From contig NZ_JACHIJ010000003.1 in NCBI RefSeq assembly GCF_014203115.1, positions 372,001 through 436,000 on the forward strand: DNA of 64,000 nucleotides, given 5' to 3'. The notes under the pieces are model-generated. The model searched no databases. It had not been told where the DNA came from and worked only from the letters and a program-made list of their open reading frames with translations. This DNA comes from Afipia massiliensis (GTDB taxonomy: Bacteria > Pseudomonadota > Alphaproteobacteria > Rhizobiales > Xanthobacteraceae). The position numbers and the translations under genes were made by a program. Shown here in pieces: positions 52,925 through 62,212 of the stretch (within the stretch, counting starts at the first letter, position 1; every line of letters begins with the position of its first letter).

Positions 52925-53688
52925 ACCAGCTCAATACAATTCCATCCACGCGTCAGCGCGGCGTTTTCGGTCTTGCCGTGATCGCACTGATCATGGTGTC
53001 GGTGCTCGCCAGTCTCGGCGTCTGGCAGCTTCGCCGCAAGGACGAGAAACATGCGCTTATCGCAGCTCTGACCGAGCGGCTTGCCAAGGCGCCTGTTGCG
53101 TTGCCGCCGGCAGCCTCCTGGCCGACACTGTTGCCCGCCCATGACGAATTTTCGCGCGTCAGGTTCAGTGCGACATTCGAGGCGAAGCCCGATGCCATGG
53201 TCTATAGCTCCGGCTCTGCGGTGCGCGACGATATTACCGGGCCGGGGACATGGGCGTTCATGCCGGCTCGACTGGCGGATGGACGCAGCGTCGTTATCAA
53301 TGCAGGCTTCGTGCAGAACACGATGCAGGATCGTGCGCAGCAAGACCGCGCGGTGACGCGGCTCGTCACCGGCGCGCCGGTTGAACTGACCGGCTATCTG
53401 CGTTTTCCGGAGGAGCCCGGCACATTCACGCCGAAGGAAGATAGCGGCAAGCGGCTGTGGTTCGTGCGCGATCATCAATCGATGGCGCAGGTGCTCGGGT
53501 GGGGAGAGGTCGCGCCGTTCTATGTCGATCTCGAATCGCCGCAGCCCGCCTCGGGGACCCCGAAGCCGGGCCCGCTGCATGTGCAGCTCAAGGACAACCA
53601 CTTGCAATACGCCATCACCTGGTTCGGTCTGGCGCTCGTGGTGGCGGCGGCCTTCGGTTTCTGGGTCGCAGGCCAGCGCCGGGCTTGA
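52921..53688 (+). CDS. SURF1 family cytochrome oxidase assembly protein
   Basis: A 255-residue membrane protein that helps insert haem a into subunit I. It has one span near each end: GLAVIALIMVSVLASLGVWQLRRKDEK at residues 17-40 and ITWFGLALVVAAAFGFWVAGQRR at 230-252. The family signature ASLGVWQLRRKDEK and the terminal GDNHLQYAITWFGLA are plain. The periplasmic loop between them is normal for the family. It overlaps DUF983 by 4 bp and is 130 bp before the thrC leader. Confidence 0.95.
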   Translation: MNQLNTIPSTRQRGVFGLAVIALIMVSVLASLGVWQLRRKDEKHALIAALTERLAKAPVALPPAASWPTLLPAHDEFSRVRFSATFEAKPDAMVYSSGSAVRDDITGPGTWAFMPARLADGRSVVINAGFVQNTMQDRAQQDRAVTRLVTGAPVELTGYLRFPEEPGTFTPKEDSGKRLWFVRDHQSMAQVLGWGEVAPFYVDLESPQPASGTPKPGPLHVQLKDNHLQYAITWFGLALVVAAAFGFWVAGQRRA

Positions 53689-53764
53689 TCCAGCCCGGTT
53701 TGGATTCTTGTGAAGCCGGTTCGCAGCCGATATGGTGCGTTTCGATTTCACCGTGGGTGAAGTT

Positions 53765-53813
53765 TATAATCAAACATTATCAAAGGCTTGCGTCGGGCTT
53801 GAGCCTTTGGAGG
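53765..53813 (+). promoter_or_regulatory. thrC promoter -10, inverted repeat and leader hairpin
   Basis: A perfect TATAAT at 53765-53770 is part of the inverted repeat ATAAT-CAAAC-ATTAT (53766-53780), an operator-like element. Transcripts starting about 7 bases beyond would at once form the hairpin CAAAGGCT (53781-53788) / AGCCTTTG (53802-53809), whose 3' arm touches the GGAGG (53809-53813) ribosome site of thrC. A good -35 was not found (TTCGAT-like at best). Confidence 0.5.
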
Positions 53814-53818
53814 ATCGC

Positions 53819-55237
53819 TTGACGAGCTATATTTCGACACGGGGCGAAGCGCCCCGGCTTGGGTTCTGTGACGTGATGCTGACCGGGCTGGCCCGCGACG
53901 GGGGCCTGTATGTGCCCGAGGTCTGGCCGCAGCTCAGCGCTGAGACCATTGCCGGGTTTTTCGGCCGGCCTTATTGGGAGGTCGCGGTTGAAGTGATCCG
54001 CCCCTTCGTCGCGGACGAGATTTCGGAGGCCGATCTTGGCCGCATGGCGGTAGAAGCCTACGCCACGTTCCGTCATCCGGCGGTGGTGCCGCTCAGCCAG
54101 ATAGGCCCGCACCAGTTCGTGCTCGAACTGTTTCACGGCCCGACGCTCGCGTTCAAGGACGTCGCAATGCAGCTGCTGTCGCGGCTGATGGATCATGTGC
54201 TGGCAAAGCGCGGCCAGCGCACCACCATCGTGGTTGCGACCTCGGGCGACACCGGCGGCGCCGCGGTCGATGCGTTTGCCGGCCGCGACTATGCCGACCT
54301 CATTGTGCTGTTTCCCAACGGGCGCATTTCCGATGTGCAGCGGCGGATGATGACCACCAGCGGCGCCGCCAATGTCCACGCGCTGGCGATCGAAGGCAAC
54401 TTCGACGACTGCCAGGGAATCGTGAAAGGCCTGTTCAATCACCACAAGTTCCGCGATTCCGTATCGCTGTCCGGGGTGAACTCGATCAACTGGGCACGTA
54501 TCGTTGCGCAGGTGGTCTATTACTTCACCTCTGCCGTTGCCTTGGGCGCGCCCGCACGCGAAGTCGACTTCACCGTGCCGACCGGAAACTTCGGAGATAT
54601 CTTCGCAGGCTATGTCGCCAAGCGCATGGGCCTTCCGGTCCGGCGGTTGCGCATCGCCGCCAACGTCAATGACATTCTGGCGCGCACGCTCAAGACCGGC
54701 ATCTACGAGGTAAAGCAGGTCCACGCCACGACATCGCCATCGATGGACATCCAGATCTCGTCGAACTTCGAGCGGCTGCTGTTCGAGGCCACTGGCCGCG
54801 ACAGCGCCGTGATCCGCGCGCTGATGGCGTCATTGGCGCAGTCGGGTCGTTTCGTGCTGAGCGATGCGGTGCTTAAACAGGTCCGCGAAGATTTCGACGC
54901 GGGCCGCGCCGACGAAACCGAAACCAGCGCTGCGATCCGCGCCGCATGGCGCGAGGCGGGCGAACTGGTCGATCCGCACACCGCGGTGGCGCTCGCTGTC
55001 GCCGATCAGGACAAGCCGGTCTCGACCGTTCCTAACATCGTGCTCTCGACAGCTCATGCCGCGAAGTTCCCCGATGCCGTCGAGGCGGCGTGCGGGGTTC
55101 GTCCGCCGCTGCCGGCGTGGCTCGACGGCCTGATGACAAAGTCCGAACACGTCAAGGTCATGAAGAACGATCAGACCGAGGTCGAGCGGTTCATTCTCTC
55201 GGTGAGCAGGGCCGCGAAGCAGGGAGTCGCCGGATGA
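53819..55237 (+). CDS. thrC: Threonine synthase
   Basis: A 472-residue PLP enzyme that converts O-phosphohomoserine to threonine. The lysine Schiff base is Lys113 in HGPTLAFKDVAMQLLSRL; ATSGDTGGAAVDAFAG and NFGDIFAGYVAKRMGLP bind phosphate and PLP. The start is TTG 53819 with GGAGG six bases before it, and the protein opens with the family's typical STRGEAPRLGFCDVML; an ATG 87 bases upstream lacks this. Position after SURF1 and before the M16 peptidase is conserved in Rhizobiales. Its stop overlaps the peptidase start (ATGA). Confidence 0.96.
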   Translation: MTSYISTRGEAPRLGFCDVMLTGLARDGGLYVPEVWPQLSAETIAGFFGRPYWEVAVEVIRPFVADEISEADLGRMAVEAYATFRHPAVVPLSQIGPHQFVLELFHGPTLAFKDVAMQLLSRLMDHVLAKRGQRTTIVVATSGDTGGAAVDAFAGRDYADLIVLFPNGRISDVQRRMMTTSGAANVHALAIEGNFDDCQGIVKGLFNHHKFRDSVSLSGVNSINWARIVAQVVYYFTSAVALGAPAREVDFTVPTGNFGDIFAGYVAKRMGLPVRRLRIAANVNDILARTLKTGIYEVKQVHATTSPSMDIQISSNFERLLFEATGRDSAVIRALMASLAQSGRFVLSDAVLKQVREDFDAGRADETETSAAIRAAWREAGELVDPHTAVALAVADQDKPVSTVPNIVLSTAHAAKFPDAVEAACGVRPPLPAWLDGLMTKSEHVKVMKNDQTEVERFILSVSRAAKQGVAG

Positions 55238-56523
55238 GCGTTGAAATCACCAAGCTGGCTTCCGGACTGACGGTGGTCACCGATACGATGGCGCATCTGG
55301 AAACTGCGGCGCTCGGCGTATGGACCGGCGTCGGCGGCCGCGACGAGAAGGCGGACGAGCACGGCATGTCTCATCTTCTGGAACATATGGCCTTCAAGGG
55401 CACCACGAAGCGGACCTCGCGGCAGATCGCCGAGGAAATCGAGGCGGTCGGCGGCGATCTCAATGCCGCGACCAGCAACGAATCCACCGCTTATTATGCG
55501 CGCGTGCTGAAGGCCGATGTGCCGCTGGCGCTCGACGTGCTGTCGGACATTCTCGCCAATCCCTCGTTCGATGCCGAGGAGCTGGAGCGCGAGAAAGGCG
55601 TGATCGAGCAGGAAATCGGCGCGGCGCAGGATACGCCGGACGACGTGATCTTCGAGCATCTCAGCGAGTTGTGTTATCCGGATCAGCCGCTGGGCCGTTC
55701 GCTGCTCGGAACGCCGCAGACGCTTGCCAGTTTCAACCGCGACAATCTGCACAACTACCTGACCACGCATTATCGCGGCCCCGAAATGGTCGTCGCCGCC
55801 GCTGGCGCAGTCGATCACAAGCACGTTGTCGCCGAGGTGGAGCAGCGCTTTGCTAGCTTCGCCGGCACGCCGGGGCCGAAGCCGGTGCCCGCGATGTTCG
55901 GCAAGGGCGGCTCGCGCGTCATTCGCCGCGATCTCGAACAGGCGCATCTGACGCTGGCGCTCGAAGGTGTGCCGCAATCGGATCTGTCGCTGTTCAGCGT
56001 ACAGGTCTTCTCCAACATTCTGGGCGGCGGCATGTCATCGCGGCTGTTCCAGGAAGTCCGCGAGAAGCGCGGGCTTTGCTATTCGATCTACACATTCCAC
56101 GCCGCCTATTCCGACACCGGATTTTTCGGACTTTACACCGGGACGGATCCGGCCGATGCGCCGGAGATGGTGGAAGTCATCGTCGACGAAATGAACAATG
56201 CCGTCGAGACGCTGACCGAAAAGGAGATCGCCCGCTCCAAGGCGCAGATGAAGGCTGGCCTCCTGATGGGAATGGAAAGCTGCAGCGCTCGCGCCGAGCA
56301 GATGGCGCGGCATATCCTGGCCTACGGACGTCCGCTGACGGTGGACGAGCTGGTGGCGCGGATCGATGCGGTCAGCGTGGAATCGACCCGCAATGCCGCG
56401 CGCGCCTTGCTGAGCCGCAGCCGTCCGGCGGTGGTGGCGCTGGGCGAGGGGCGTGGGCTCGATCCCGCCGTAAGCCTGGCGGAAGGTCTGGCGCGCCCGA
56501 AGGCCAGGGCGCTGCTGCACTGA
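55234..56523 (+). CDS. M16 family zinc metallopeptidase
   Basis: A 429-residue processing-peptidase-like protein. The inverted zinc motif is HLLEH (His47, Glu50, His51) in [17 protein letters not shown], with the downstream glutamate in [11 protein letters not shown] about 77 residues later. The second half carries the [35 protein letters not shown] segment seen in active M16B enzymes. It resembles the mitochondrial processing peptidase beta subunit. Substrate unknown. It overlaps thrC by 4 bp and is in the same message. Confidence 0.94.
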   Translation: MSVEITKLASGLTVVTDTMAHLETAALGVWTGVGGRDEKADEHGMSHLLEHMAFKGTTKRTSRQIAEEIEAVGGDLNAATSNESTAYYARVLKADVPLALDVLSDILANPSFDAEELEREKGVIEQEIGAAQDTPDDVIFEHLSELCYPDQPLGRSLLGTPQTLASFNRDNLHNYLTTHYRGPEMVVAAAGAVDHKHVVAEVEQRFASFAGTPGPKPVPAMFGKGGSRVIRRDLEQAHLTLALEGVPQSDLSLFSVQVFSNILGGGMSSRLFQEVREKRGLCYSIYTFHAAYSDTGFFGLYTGTDPADAPEMVEVIVDEMNNAVETLTEKEIARSKAQMKAGLLMGMESCSARAEQMARHILAYGRPLTVDELVARIDAVSVESTRNAARALLSRSRPAVVALGEGRGLDPAVSLAEGLARPKARALLH

Positions 56524-56546
56524 CGCAGAACGCCGCATGTGACAAC

Positions 56547-56945
56547 GTGAGCAGCGATCCCGCCGACAACGATTCTCGCTCCTTGCGTTTTCTGCGCATC
56601 CTCTTCCTCGCCCTGGGATTTGTCTTCGTTGCGCTCGGCTTTGTCGGTGCGTTCCTTCCGGTGCTGCCGACAACGCCTTTCCTGATCCTGGCGGCGGCGT
56701 GCTTCGCGCGGTCTTCTCCGCGGTTCGAGGCCTGGCTTTTGGAGCATGAGCGTTTCGGACCGACCTTGCGCGCGTGGCGTTCGCGCGGCGCTATTCCGCG
56801 CAATGCGAAGCTGGCCGCGCTCGGCGGCATGATCATCGGCTTCACCCTGTTCCAGCTTGCCAGCGATCCCGGCCTGCCGCTCACGCTTGCCGTCGCCGCG
56901 CTGATGCTGACGGGCCTTGCTTATGTATTTTCAAGACCGTCGTAG
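56547..56945 (+). CDS. DUF454 (YbaN family) membrane protein
   Basis: A 132-residue membrane protein: [113 protein letters not shown] and the HERFGP segment are the family marks. Three spans are seen. The GTG at 56547 is the best available start, 23 bp after the peptidase stop. It probably shares the thrC/M16 transcript. The family function is unknown. Confidence 0.85.
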   Translation: MSSDPADNDSRSLRFLRILFLALGFVFVALGFVGAFLPVLPTTPFLILAAACFARSSPRFEAWLLEHERFGPTLRAWRSRGAIPRNAKLAALGGMIIGFTLFQLASDPGLPLTLAVAALMLTGLAYVFSRPS

Positions 56946-57048
56946 CGCTCGATCGGATCGCTTGCCGGATCGGAATGACCGGCAGATTATGGTAGAATAG
57001 GTATGTGGGTGCATCGCCTGCATCCGGATAGGGAAGAAGGGTTTCGGC

Positions 57049-57636
57049 ATGGCCCTGTTTCGCTTGCCCACGACGACGGCTCCGGCGCTCGCCCCGCGCG
57101 GACACGGACTTCTGTTGCGCGCACCGCAAATGCCCGACTATCCGCAGTGGAGCGAGCTGCGCGAGATCAGCCGGACGTTTCTCACGCCATGGGAGCCGAT
57201 CTGGCCATCCGATGACCTGACCCGCTCGGGATTCCGCCGCCGGCTGCGGCGCTACGCCGAGGATATCGCCGAGGACCGGGCCTATCCCTTCCTGGTGATT
57301 CGCGAGGACGACGGAGCGCTGGTGGGCGGGGTCACGCTTGCCAATGTGCGGCGCGGGATCGTGCAGGCGGGGACCCTTGGATACTGGATCGGCCAACCGC
57401 ATGCGGGCAAAGGCTATATGACCGCGGCGCTCCGGGTGCTGCTGCCGACGCTGTTCGGCGAGCTCAACCTGCACCGTGTCGAGGCCGCCTGCATCCCGAC
57501 CAATCAATCCTCGATCCGGGTTCTCGAGAAATGCGGCTTTGCCCGCGAAGGGCTGGCGCGGCGTTACCTCTGCATCAACGGGGTCTGGCAGGACCACTGT
57601 CTGTATGGCCTGCTGGATGAGGATTTCCGCGGTTAA
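57049..57636 (+). CDS. GNAT N-acetyltransferase (RimJ/RimL-like)
   Basis: A 195-residue acetyltransferase. Two CoA-binding signatures are visible: IGQPHAGKGYMTAALRVLLPTLF (motif A with Q/R-x-x-G-x-G/A) and HRVEAACIPTNQSSIRVLEKCGFAREGLARRYLCINGVWQDHCLYGLL, the RimJ-like C-terminal part. RimJ acetylates ribosomal protein S5, but several paralogues exist, so the substrate is unclear. A 103-bp gap separates it from the preceding gene. ATG 57049. Confidence 0.92.
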   Translation: MALFRLPTTTAPALAPRGHGLLLRAPQMPDYPQWSELREISRTFLTPWEPIWPSDDLTRSGFRRRLRRYAEDIAEDRAYPFLVIREDDGALVGGVTLANVRRGIVQAGTLGYWIGQPHAGKGYMTAALRVLLPTLFGELNLHRVEAACIPTNQSSIRVLEKCGFAREGLARRYLCINGVWQDHCLYGLLDEDFRG

Positions 57637-57779
57637 CCAGCGCACCTGAGCCCGGCCTTGCGCCTTTGGTTCGCCGTCATTGCCCTGCTATAAGGCCGTC
57701 TCGTGTGGTGGTTCTCAAGTCCGCATCATTTCTACAGCGCGCTCGGTTGCGGACTTGCGAACCAAAACCACACGACAAT

Positions 57780-57785
57780 TATAAT
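57780..57785 (+). promoter_or_regulatory. TATAAT-like -10 next to the palindromic repeat
   Basis: TATAAT at 57780-57785, with TTGCGA (57755-57760) 19 bases upstream as a possible -35. A transcript from it would contain the 57789-57861 palindrome and then the lipoprotein gene at 57896, for which it may be the promoter. Confidence 0.35.
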
Positions 57786-57788
57786 TTC

Positions 57789-57861
57789 TAGTGTCCTTTT
57801 GAATCCGAAGTTCGCTACGAAAGTGCTGAAAAATGAAGCGAACTTCGGATTCAGGACACTA
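57789..57861. repeat. Palindromic intergenic repeat element (REP/MITE-like)
   Basis: Left arm 57789-57816 and right arm 57837-57861 are inverted copies that differ only by three extra T bases in the left arm (between TAGTGTCC and TGAATCC), around a 20-base loop. Arm content is TAGTGTCC...TGAATCCGAAGTTCGCT. The ends read TAGTGTCC and GGACACTA. It looks like the short palindromic repeats scattered through Bradyrhizobium-type genomes. Only one copy was seen in this window. Confidence 0.85.
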
Positions 57862-57895
57862 GGTTCCTTTCCGATCTTTTGGCCAACTGGAAGCA

Positions 57896-58561
57896 ATGAT
57901 GGCGGATGGCAGGCGTTTGAAGCGCGCAGCGATGGCTGCGCTGGCCGTGGCAGCGAATACGGCCCTGTCGGGCTGCGGCAGCATGTCCGGCGGATCGTCC
58001 GGCAGTCCATCGACCAGTTCGTCGATCGGCAGCAAGTTCAGCCAGCTGTTCGGTTCGAATTCGCAGGAAGCCAGCACATCCTCCAGTCCGTCAACGCAGG
58101 CGACGCAGAACAGCGATCTCACGTGCCCCAGCGTCGCGATCCGCTTCGGGGCGTCCACGCTCGCGGTCGGTGTGCCCGGCAAGCCTGCTTCCGGTAACGA
58201 TCTGCGCTATCAGGGATCGATCACCCGCACCGCGCGCGACTGCAATTTGCAGAACGGTCAGGTGACGGTGCGAATCGGCATTCTGGGCCGGATCATCACC
58301 GGGCCGGCGGGCGCGCCGCCGACGGTCGATGTGCCGATGCGCGTCGCCGTCGTACAGGAAGGTGCACCGGAGAAGGTCATCGTCACCAAGGCGTTCCGGA
58401 CGACGGTGGCGATGGAAGGCGAAAACACCGAGTTCAGCATCGTGGCCGAGGATATCGTCTATCCGGCGCCGACCGAAGCCGCCAACGACAAGTACATCTT
58501 CTATGTCGGGTTCGATCCAGCTGCACTAAAGCCGGAGCCTGCGCGCAAGCGGAAGAAATAA
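57896..58561 (+). CDS. Putative lipoprotein of unknown function
   Basis: A 221-residue exported protein. The signal ends in a lipobox, LSGC (residues 24-27 in AANTALSGCGSMSG), so it is probably a lipoprotein. A Ser/Gly-rich linker follows (residues 28-75), then a beta-rich domain from DLTCPSVAIRFGASTLAVGVPGK to YIFYVGFDP, with TARDCNLQNGQVTVRIGILGRIITGPAGAP. Two cysteines remain in the domain (LTCPS and ARDCN). It is similar in type to uncharacterised Bradyrhizobiaceae outer-membrane lipoproteins; I recognise no function. ATG 57896 or the immediately following ATG 57899. A terminator follows the stop. Confidence 0.75.
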   Translation: MMADGRRLKRAAMAALAVAANTALSGCGSMSGGSSGSPSTSSSIGSKFSQLFGSNSQEASTSSSPSTQATQNSDLTCPSVAIRFGASTLAVGVPGKPASGNDLRYQGSITRTARDCNLQNGQVTVRIGILGRIITGPAGAPPTVDVPMRVAVVQEGAPEKVIVTKAFRTTVAMEGENTEFSIVAEDIVYPAPTEAANDKYIFYVGFDPAALKPEPARKRKK

Positions 58562-58582
58562 CGAGCCACATGATCTGACAGC

Positions 58583-58618
58583 AAAAAGCCGGCCTCGAAT
58601 CAACGGGGCCGGCTTTTT
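58583..58618. terminator. Bidirectional terminator between lipoprotein gene and atp operon
   Basis: AAAAAGCCGGCC (58583-58594) and GGCCGGCTTTTT (58607-58618) form a 12-bp stem with a 12-base loop. The T and A runs inside the stem serve both the lipoprotein gene (plus) and the Fo operon (minus) that converge here. Confidence 0.93.
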
Positions 58619-58634
58619 GATCGTGTGTGAGATA

Positions 58635-59117
58635 TCAGTTCAGCTTGCTGCGAACGTCCTGGATGCCCTTGGCGATCAGGCCGTCGGCGACCGAGCCCTT
58701 GACCGACTGCGTCATGATCGAGGACGCGGCGGTCACGGCAGCTTCCGCAGCGGCCGCGCGGACGTCGGCAATCGCCTGGCTTTCGGCCTGGGCGATCTTG
58801 CTTTCCGCGGTCTTGGTGCGGCGGGCGACGAACTCTTCCATCTTCGTCTTGGCTTCGGCCGCGATGCGCTCGGCCTCGGCCTTGGCGCTGGTGATGATCT
58901 CCTGCGCTTCACGCTCGGCGCTGGCGCGACGGGCACGATACTCGGCGACCAGTTTCACAGCCTCTTCCTTGAGGCGACGGGCGTCGTCGAGTTCTTTCTT
59001 GATGCGATCGCGGCGAGTATCGAGCGCCTGCAGGATGGTGCGGTGAACGCCAAAATAGCCGAACACACCCATCAGGAGGACGAAAGCGACGGCGACCCAG
59101 AATTCTGCTTGGAACAT
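58635..59117 (-). CDS. atpF: ATP synthase Fo subunit b
   Basis: A 160-residue stalk subunit. The N-terminal span is [18 protein letters not shown]; the rest (about residues 25-155) is a long charged helix, [57 protein letters not shown], expected for the peripheral stator. It is the last gene of the minus-strand Fo operon and lies 5 bp after the b' gene. A bidirectional terminator follows. Confidence 0.95.
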   Translation of the reverse strand: MFQAEFWVAVAFVLLMGVFGYFGVHRTILQALDTRRDRIKKELDDARRLKEEAVKLVAEYRARRASAEREAQEIITSAKAEAERIAAEAKTKMEEFVARRTKTAESKIAQAESQAIADVRAAAAEAAVTAASSIMTQSVKGSVADGLIAKGIQDVRSKLN

Positions 59118-59122
59118 CGTCG

Positions 59123-59680
59123 TTATCCCTTCAAGGACGCATCGACGGCGCTATCGACTGTTTTGCTGTCGGGCGCAACGCCGGTGAGACGCTGGACGAT
59201 AGCCGTTGCCGCGTCCGATGCGATCGAGCGGACATTGCCCATCGCGGTTGCGCGCGTTGAGGCAATGGTCTTTTCGGCATCGGCCAGTTTGGCTGCGAGG
59301 CTGGTCTCCAGCGCCTTGCGGTCGCTTTCGGCCTGCGCGTTCAGCTTGTCGCGTGTCTCGGATCCGATGGCCTGAGCCCGCGCCCGCGCATCGGCAAGCT
59401 CGGTTTCATAAGCCTTCAGAGCCTGATCGGACTCGTCTTTCAGCTTCTGCGCCTCGGCGAGATCGTTTTCGATCACGCCTTCGCGGTTCGAGATAATGCC
59501 GCCGACGCGCGGAAGCGCGAACTTCGACACAATGAAGTAAAGCAACGCAAAGGCGATCGCGAACGACACCAGCTGCGAGGCAAACGTCTCCTTCTGGAAA
59601 GGCGGGAAACCCGCCTTGCCATGTCCGTCTGCCGCGGTGTGGGCGGTCGTGCCCTTTGCAGTGCCCTGACCCGTCGCCAT
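59123..59680 (-). CDS. atpG: ATP synthase Fo subunit b'
   Basis: A 185-residue second b subunit. A polar N-terminus ([17 protein letters not shown]) leads to one span, [27 protein letters not shown], then the long heptad-rich stalk helix [34 protein letters not shown]. Photosynthetic and alphaproteobacterial ATP synthases use b/b' heterodimers, and the pairing here with atpF agrees. It is 5 bp upstream of atpF. A 65-bp gap separates it from atpE. Confidence 0.94.
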   Translation of the reverse strand: MATGQGTAKGTTAHTAADGHGKAGFPPFQKETFASQLVSFAIAFALLYFIVSKFALPRVGGIISNREGVIENDLAEAQKLKDESDQALKAYETELADARARAQAIGSETRDKLNAQAESDRKALETSLAAKLADAEKTIASTRATAMGNVRSIASDAATAIVQRLTGVAPDSKTVDSAVDASLKG

Positions 59681-59745
59681 GAGCGTCTCCTGTTGGCGTC
59701 AGCCGCGGTGCGTTAACGGCCCCGCGGCGTACGCATCATCTGAAA

Positions 59746-59973
59746 TCAGACGGCGAACAGCAGCAGCAGCGCGACGAGCAGCGAGAAGATGCCGAGCGCT
59801 TCCGTCACGGCGAAGCCGAAAATCAGGTTAGCGAACTGGCCCTGCGAGGCCGACGGGTTGCGAAGCGCGCCGTTGAGGAACTGGCTGAAGATCATGCCGA
59901 CGCCGATACCTGCGCCGCCCATGCCGAGACAAGCGATGCCGGCGCCGATGTACTTTGCTGCAACTGGATCCAT
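59746..59973 (-). CDS. atpE: ATP synthase Fo subunit c
   Basis: A 75-residue proteolipid of two membrane spans forming the rotor ring. The first span has [21 protein letters not shown]; the polar loop is [12 protein letters not shown]; the second span holds the proton-binding Glu58 in [23 protein letters not shown]. Translation must be strong because many copies are needed: GGAG precedes the ATG at 59973. It lies between atpB and the b' gene. Confidence 0.97.
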   Translation of the reverse strand: MDPVAAKYIGAGIACLGMGGAGIGVGMIFSQFLNGALRNPSASQGQFANLIFGFAVTEALGIFSLLVALLLLFAV

Positions 59974-60036
59974 GGTGAAACTCCTTCTTGGGATGTTGGT
60001 ATTAGTGGATGAGTGAAATCCGGTCAGTGTCTGAAG

Positions 60037-60786
60037 TCAGTGTCCGGGATGAAGTGCGTCGTTGAGGTAGATGCAGGTCAGGATGGTGAAAACGTAGGCC
60101 TGCAGGAAAGCCACGAGAATTTCGAGGCCGGTGAGCGCGGTCGTCATCGCCAGCGGCAATATCGAACCGAAGATGCCCACAGCGCCGAGCGCGCTCAGCG
60201 ACGTTACGAATCCCGCAAACACCTTGAGGGTGATGTGACCTGCCAGCATGTTCGCGAACAGACGCACGGAGTGGGACACCGGCCGCGACAGGAACGAGAT
60301 CACCTCGATCACCATGATGAGCGGCAGGATATAAAGCGGAATGCCACTGGGCACGAACAGCTTGAAGAATTTGAAGCCGTTCTTGTAGAGGCCGTAGAGC
60401 AGCACGGTCAGGAACACCATCAGCGCCAGCGCCAGCGTGACGATGAGGTGGCTGGTCACGGTGAAGGTGTAGGGAATGATGCCGATCATGTTCGCGGTCA
60501 GGATGAACATGAACAGCGAGAACACGAAGGGGAAGAACTTCATGCCTTCGTCGCCGACGCTTTCTCTCAGCGTGTTTCCGACGAATTCATAAGACAGTTC
60601 CGCGACCGACTGGAAACGGGTGGGGACCAGGTGGCGTCCGGCGCTGCCGCCGATCATCAGCAATGAGACGACTGCAACCGCGCCGAACATGTAGGCCGAT
60701 GAGTTGGTGAACGCGATCTCCTGTCCGCCGATGTGGCCCAGCGAGAAGATCTTGTGGATCTCAAATTGATGGATCGGATCGGCCAT
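60037..60786 (-). CDS. atpB: ATP synthase Fo subunit a
   Basis: A 249-residue stator channel subunit with five to six spans. The essential arginine is in [53 protein letters not shown] and the terminal [23 protein letters not shown] are the family's. It opens with [31 protein letters not shown]. Full length. It is 63 bp upstream of atpE and follows atpI in the operon, standard order in Rhizobiales. Confidence 0.97.
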   Translation of the reverse strand: MADPIHQFEIHKIFSLGHIGGQEIAFTNSSAYMFGAVAVVSLLMIGGSAGRHLVPTRFQSVAELSYEFVGNTLRESVGDEGMKFFPFVFSLFMFILTANMIGIIPYTFTVTSHLIVTLALALMVFLTVLLYGLYKNGFKFFKLFVPSGIPLYILPLIMVIEVISFLSRPVSHSVRLFANMLAGHITLKVFAGFVTSLSALGAVGIFGSILPLAMTTALTGLEILVAFLQAYVFTILTCIYLNDALHPGH

Positions 60787-60888
60787 CCACGTTCGTCTTT
60801 CATCTTTGCCGGCGCGCCGGACAGTAACACCCGCCAGCGAACTGGCTTGAAATTCAATGCGATTCCCAGGACCGGTCGCGGGACCTTG

Positions 60889-61272
60889 TCAGGAGCGATC
60901 GGACGCGTCGCGGTTTGCGACGCCGGCTGCCCGCATCACGTTGATCACGCCGGCGGTGAAGCCAAGCAGAAAAAACACGATCAGACCCCAGGGGGAAGTC
61001 GACAACAGACGGTCGATGCCCCAGCCAATGACCGCTCCGACAATGACACCTGCAATCAATTCGGAGGAGAGGCGAAACCCCCGGGCCATCGCAGATGCGT
61101 TGGCGGAGGCAGCCCCGCTTCCTGACTGATCTGTCTGGTTCGTGCGGTCTTTCCGGACTTTGGAAAGCCGATGATTCAGACGGTCGAGCCTTGCGGAGAG
61201 CGCAGCTTCGTCGGCAGGCGGTTTGTCTCGTTCCCCCTCGCCGCGACCGTTGTTGTGCGTGCCGTTCGCCAT
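60889..61272 (-). CDS. atpI: ATP synthase accessory protein AtpI
   Basis: A 127-residue membrane protein that heads the Fo operon. A polar first half (KPPADEAALSARLDRLNHRLSKVRKDRTNQTDQSG) precedes two spans with the family motif GFRLSSELIAGVIVGAVIGWGIDRLLSTSPWGLIVFFLLGFTAGVINVMRAAG. AtpI-type proteins help assemble the c ring or import Mg2+. ATG 61272 is chosen; a longer frame upstream is unconserved. A TTGACT-17-TATGGT promoter lies about 70 bp upstream. Confidence 0.92.
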   Translation of the reverse strand: MANGTHNNGRGEGERDKPPADEAALSARLDRLNHRLSKVRKDRTNQTDQSGSGAASANASAMARGFRLSSELIAGVIVGAVIGWGIDRLLSTSPWGLIVFFLLGFTAGVINVMRAAGVANRDASDRS

Positions 61273-61342
61273 TGCTGTCGACACCCACCCCCGTCGCGCG
61301 ATTTCAGAGAAAAACGCCCCGCCACCCACGGAAACCGCGCGG

Positions 61343-61371
61343 ACCATACTGACGGCATACGGGCAAGTCAA
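61343..61371 (-). promoter_or_regulatory. Promoter of the Fo ATP synthase operon
   Basis: On the minus strand TTGACT (61371-61366), 17 bases, TATGGT (61348-61343). This matches the -35/-10 pattern with ideal spacing, about 71 bp upstream of the atpI start. The opposite strand also holds a TTGACA (61382-61387) without a convincing partner. Confidence 0.55.
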
Positions 61372-61550
61372 GATTGCCTGATTGACAGGTATCACATTGA
61401 AATAATTTATGAAATCGAAGAAAAAATCCAACCGCTGCGCGCACTCGCCGCACTGCGATAATCGTGACACACAATGTCGCGCCTCCTGCTGCGGTTTGGC
61501 ATGGTTGTGATATCACCGGAACATCCTGAAATCGTGCAGCCGGAGGACCG

Positions 61551-62174
61551 ATGGCGCGCCAGATTGACTACTATTTTTCCATCCAGTCGCCATGGGCTTA
61601 CATCGGCCATGCCTTGTTTCAGGACCTCGCGGCCGCGCATCAGTTGAAGGTCAACTACAAGCCGGTCGTCCTCGTCGATCTGTTCTCCGAGACCGGCGGG
61701 TTGCCGCTGGCGAAGCGGCATCCGGCGCGGCAGCGCTACCGCTTCATGGAGATGCAGCGCTGGCGCGAGAAGCGTGGGCTGAATTTCCACATCCAGCCGA
61801 AGCACTGGCCGTTCAATGTGCGGCTTGCGGATGGCGCCGTGATCGCTGCGATGGCGGCGGGATTGAACCCCGAACCGTTTCTGCGCCGCGCCTTCATCGG
61901 CGTCTGGGAGCAGCAGCTCGATCTTGCCGATGCGGCCACTGTCGCGCGGCTGGCCGACGAGGCGGGACTGCCGGGCGCCAGCATCGTGGCGCACGCGGCG
62001 TCGAACGAAGTCGGCGCGGTTTACGACCAGAACCGTCAGGATGCGATTGAGGCCGGTGTGTTCGGCTCGCCGGCCTGGGTTCTCGATGGCGAGGTTTTCT
62101 GGGGGCAGGACCGGATCGAATTGCTTGCGGATGCGTTGAAATCCGGTCGCAAGGCCTACACCTCTAACGTCTGA
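61551..62174 (+). CDS. 2-hydroxychromene-2-carboxylate isomerase family protein
   Basis: A 207-residue DsbA-fold (kappa glutathione transferase-like) enzyme. DYYFSIQSPWAYIGHALFQDL holds Ser13, the position that binds glutathione in this family, and the later FGSPAWVLDGEVFWGQDRIELL is a second conserved part including a cis-proline. Relatives isomerise 2-hydroxychromene-2-carboxylate in naphthalene degradation, but in a chromosome without the rest of that pathway it may act on another substrate. The ATG at 61551 has GGAGGA eight bases before it. Confidence 0.9.
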   Translation: MARQIDYYFSIQSPWAYIGHALFQDLAAAHQLKVNYKPVVLVDLFSETGGLPLAKRHPARQRYRFMEMQRWREKRGLNFHIQPKHWPFNVRLADGAVIAAMAAGLNPEPFLRRAFIGVWEQQLDLADAATVARLADEAGLPGASIVAHAASNEVGAVYDQNRQDAIEAGVFGSPAWVLDGEVFWGQDRIELLADALKSGRKAYTSNV

Positions 62175-62212
62175 GACGAAGACAGGGGCGATTGCGCGGG
62201 AGGGCCGAGCCC

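Noticed and set aside
53732-53818. Longer thrC starting at ATG 53732
   Set aside because: The extra 29 residues would span the TATAAT and hairpin, have no ribosome site, and precede the family's normal first residues; the TTG at 53819 has GGAGG.
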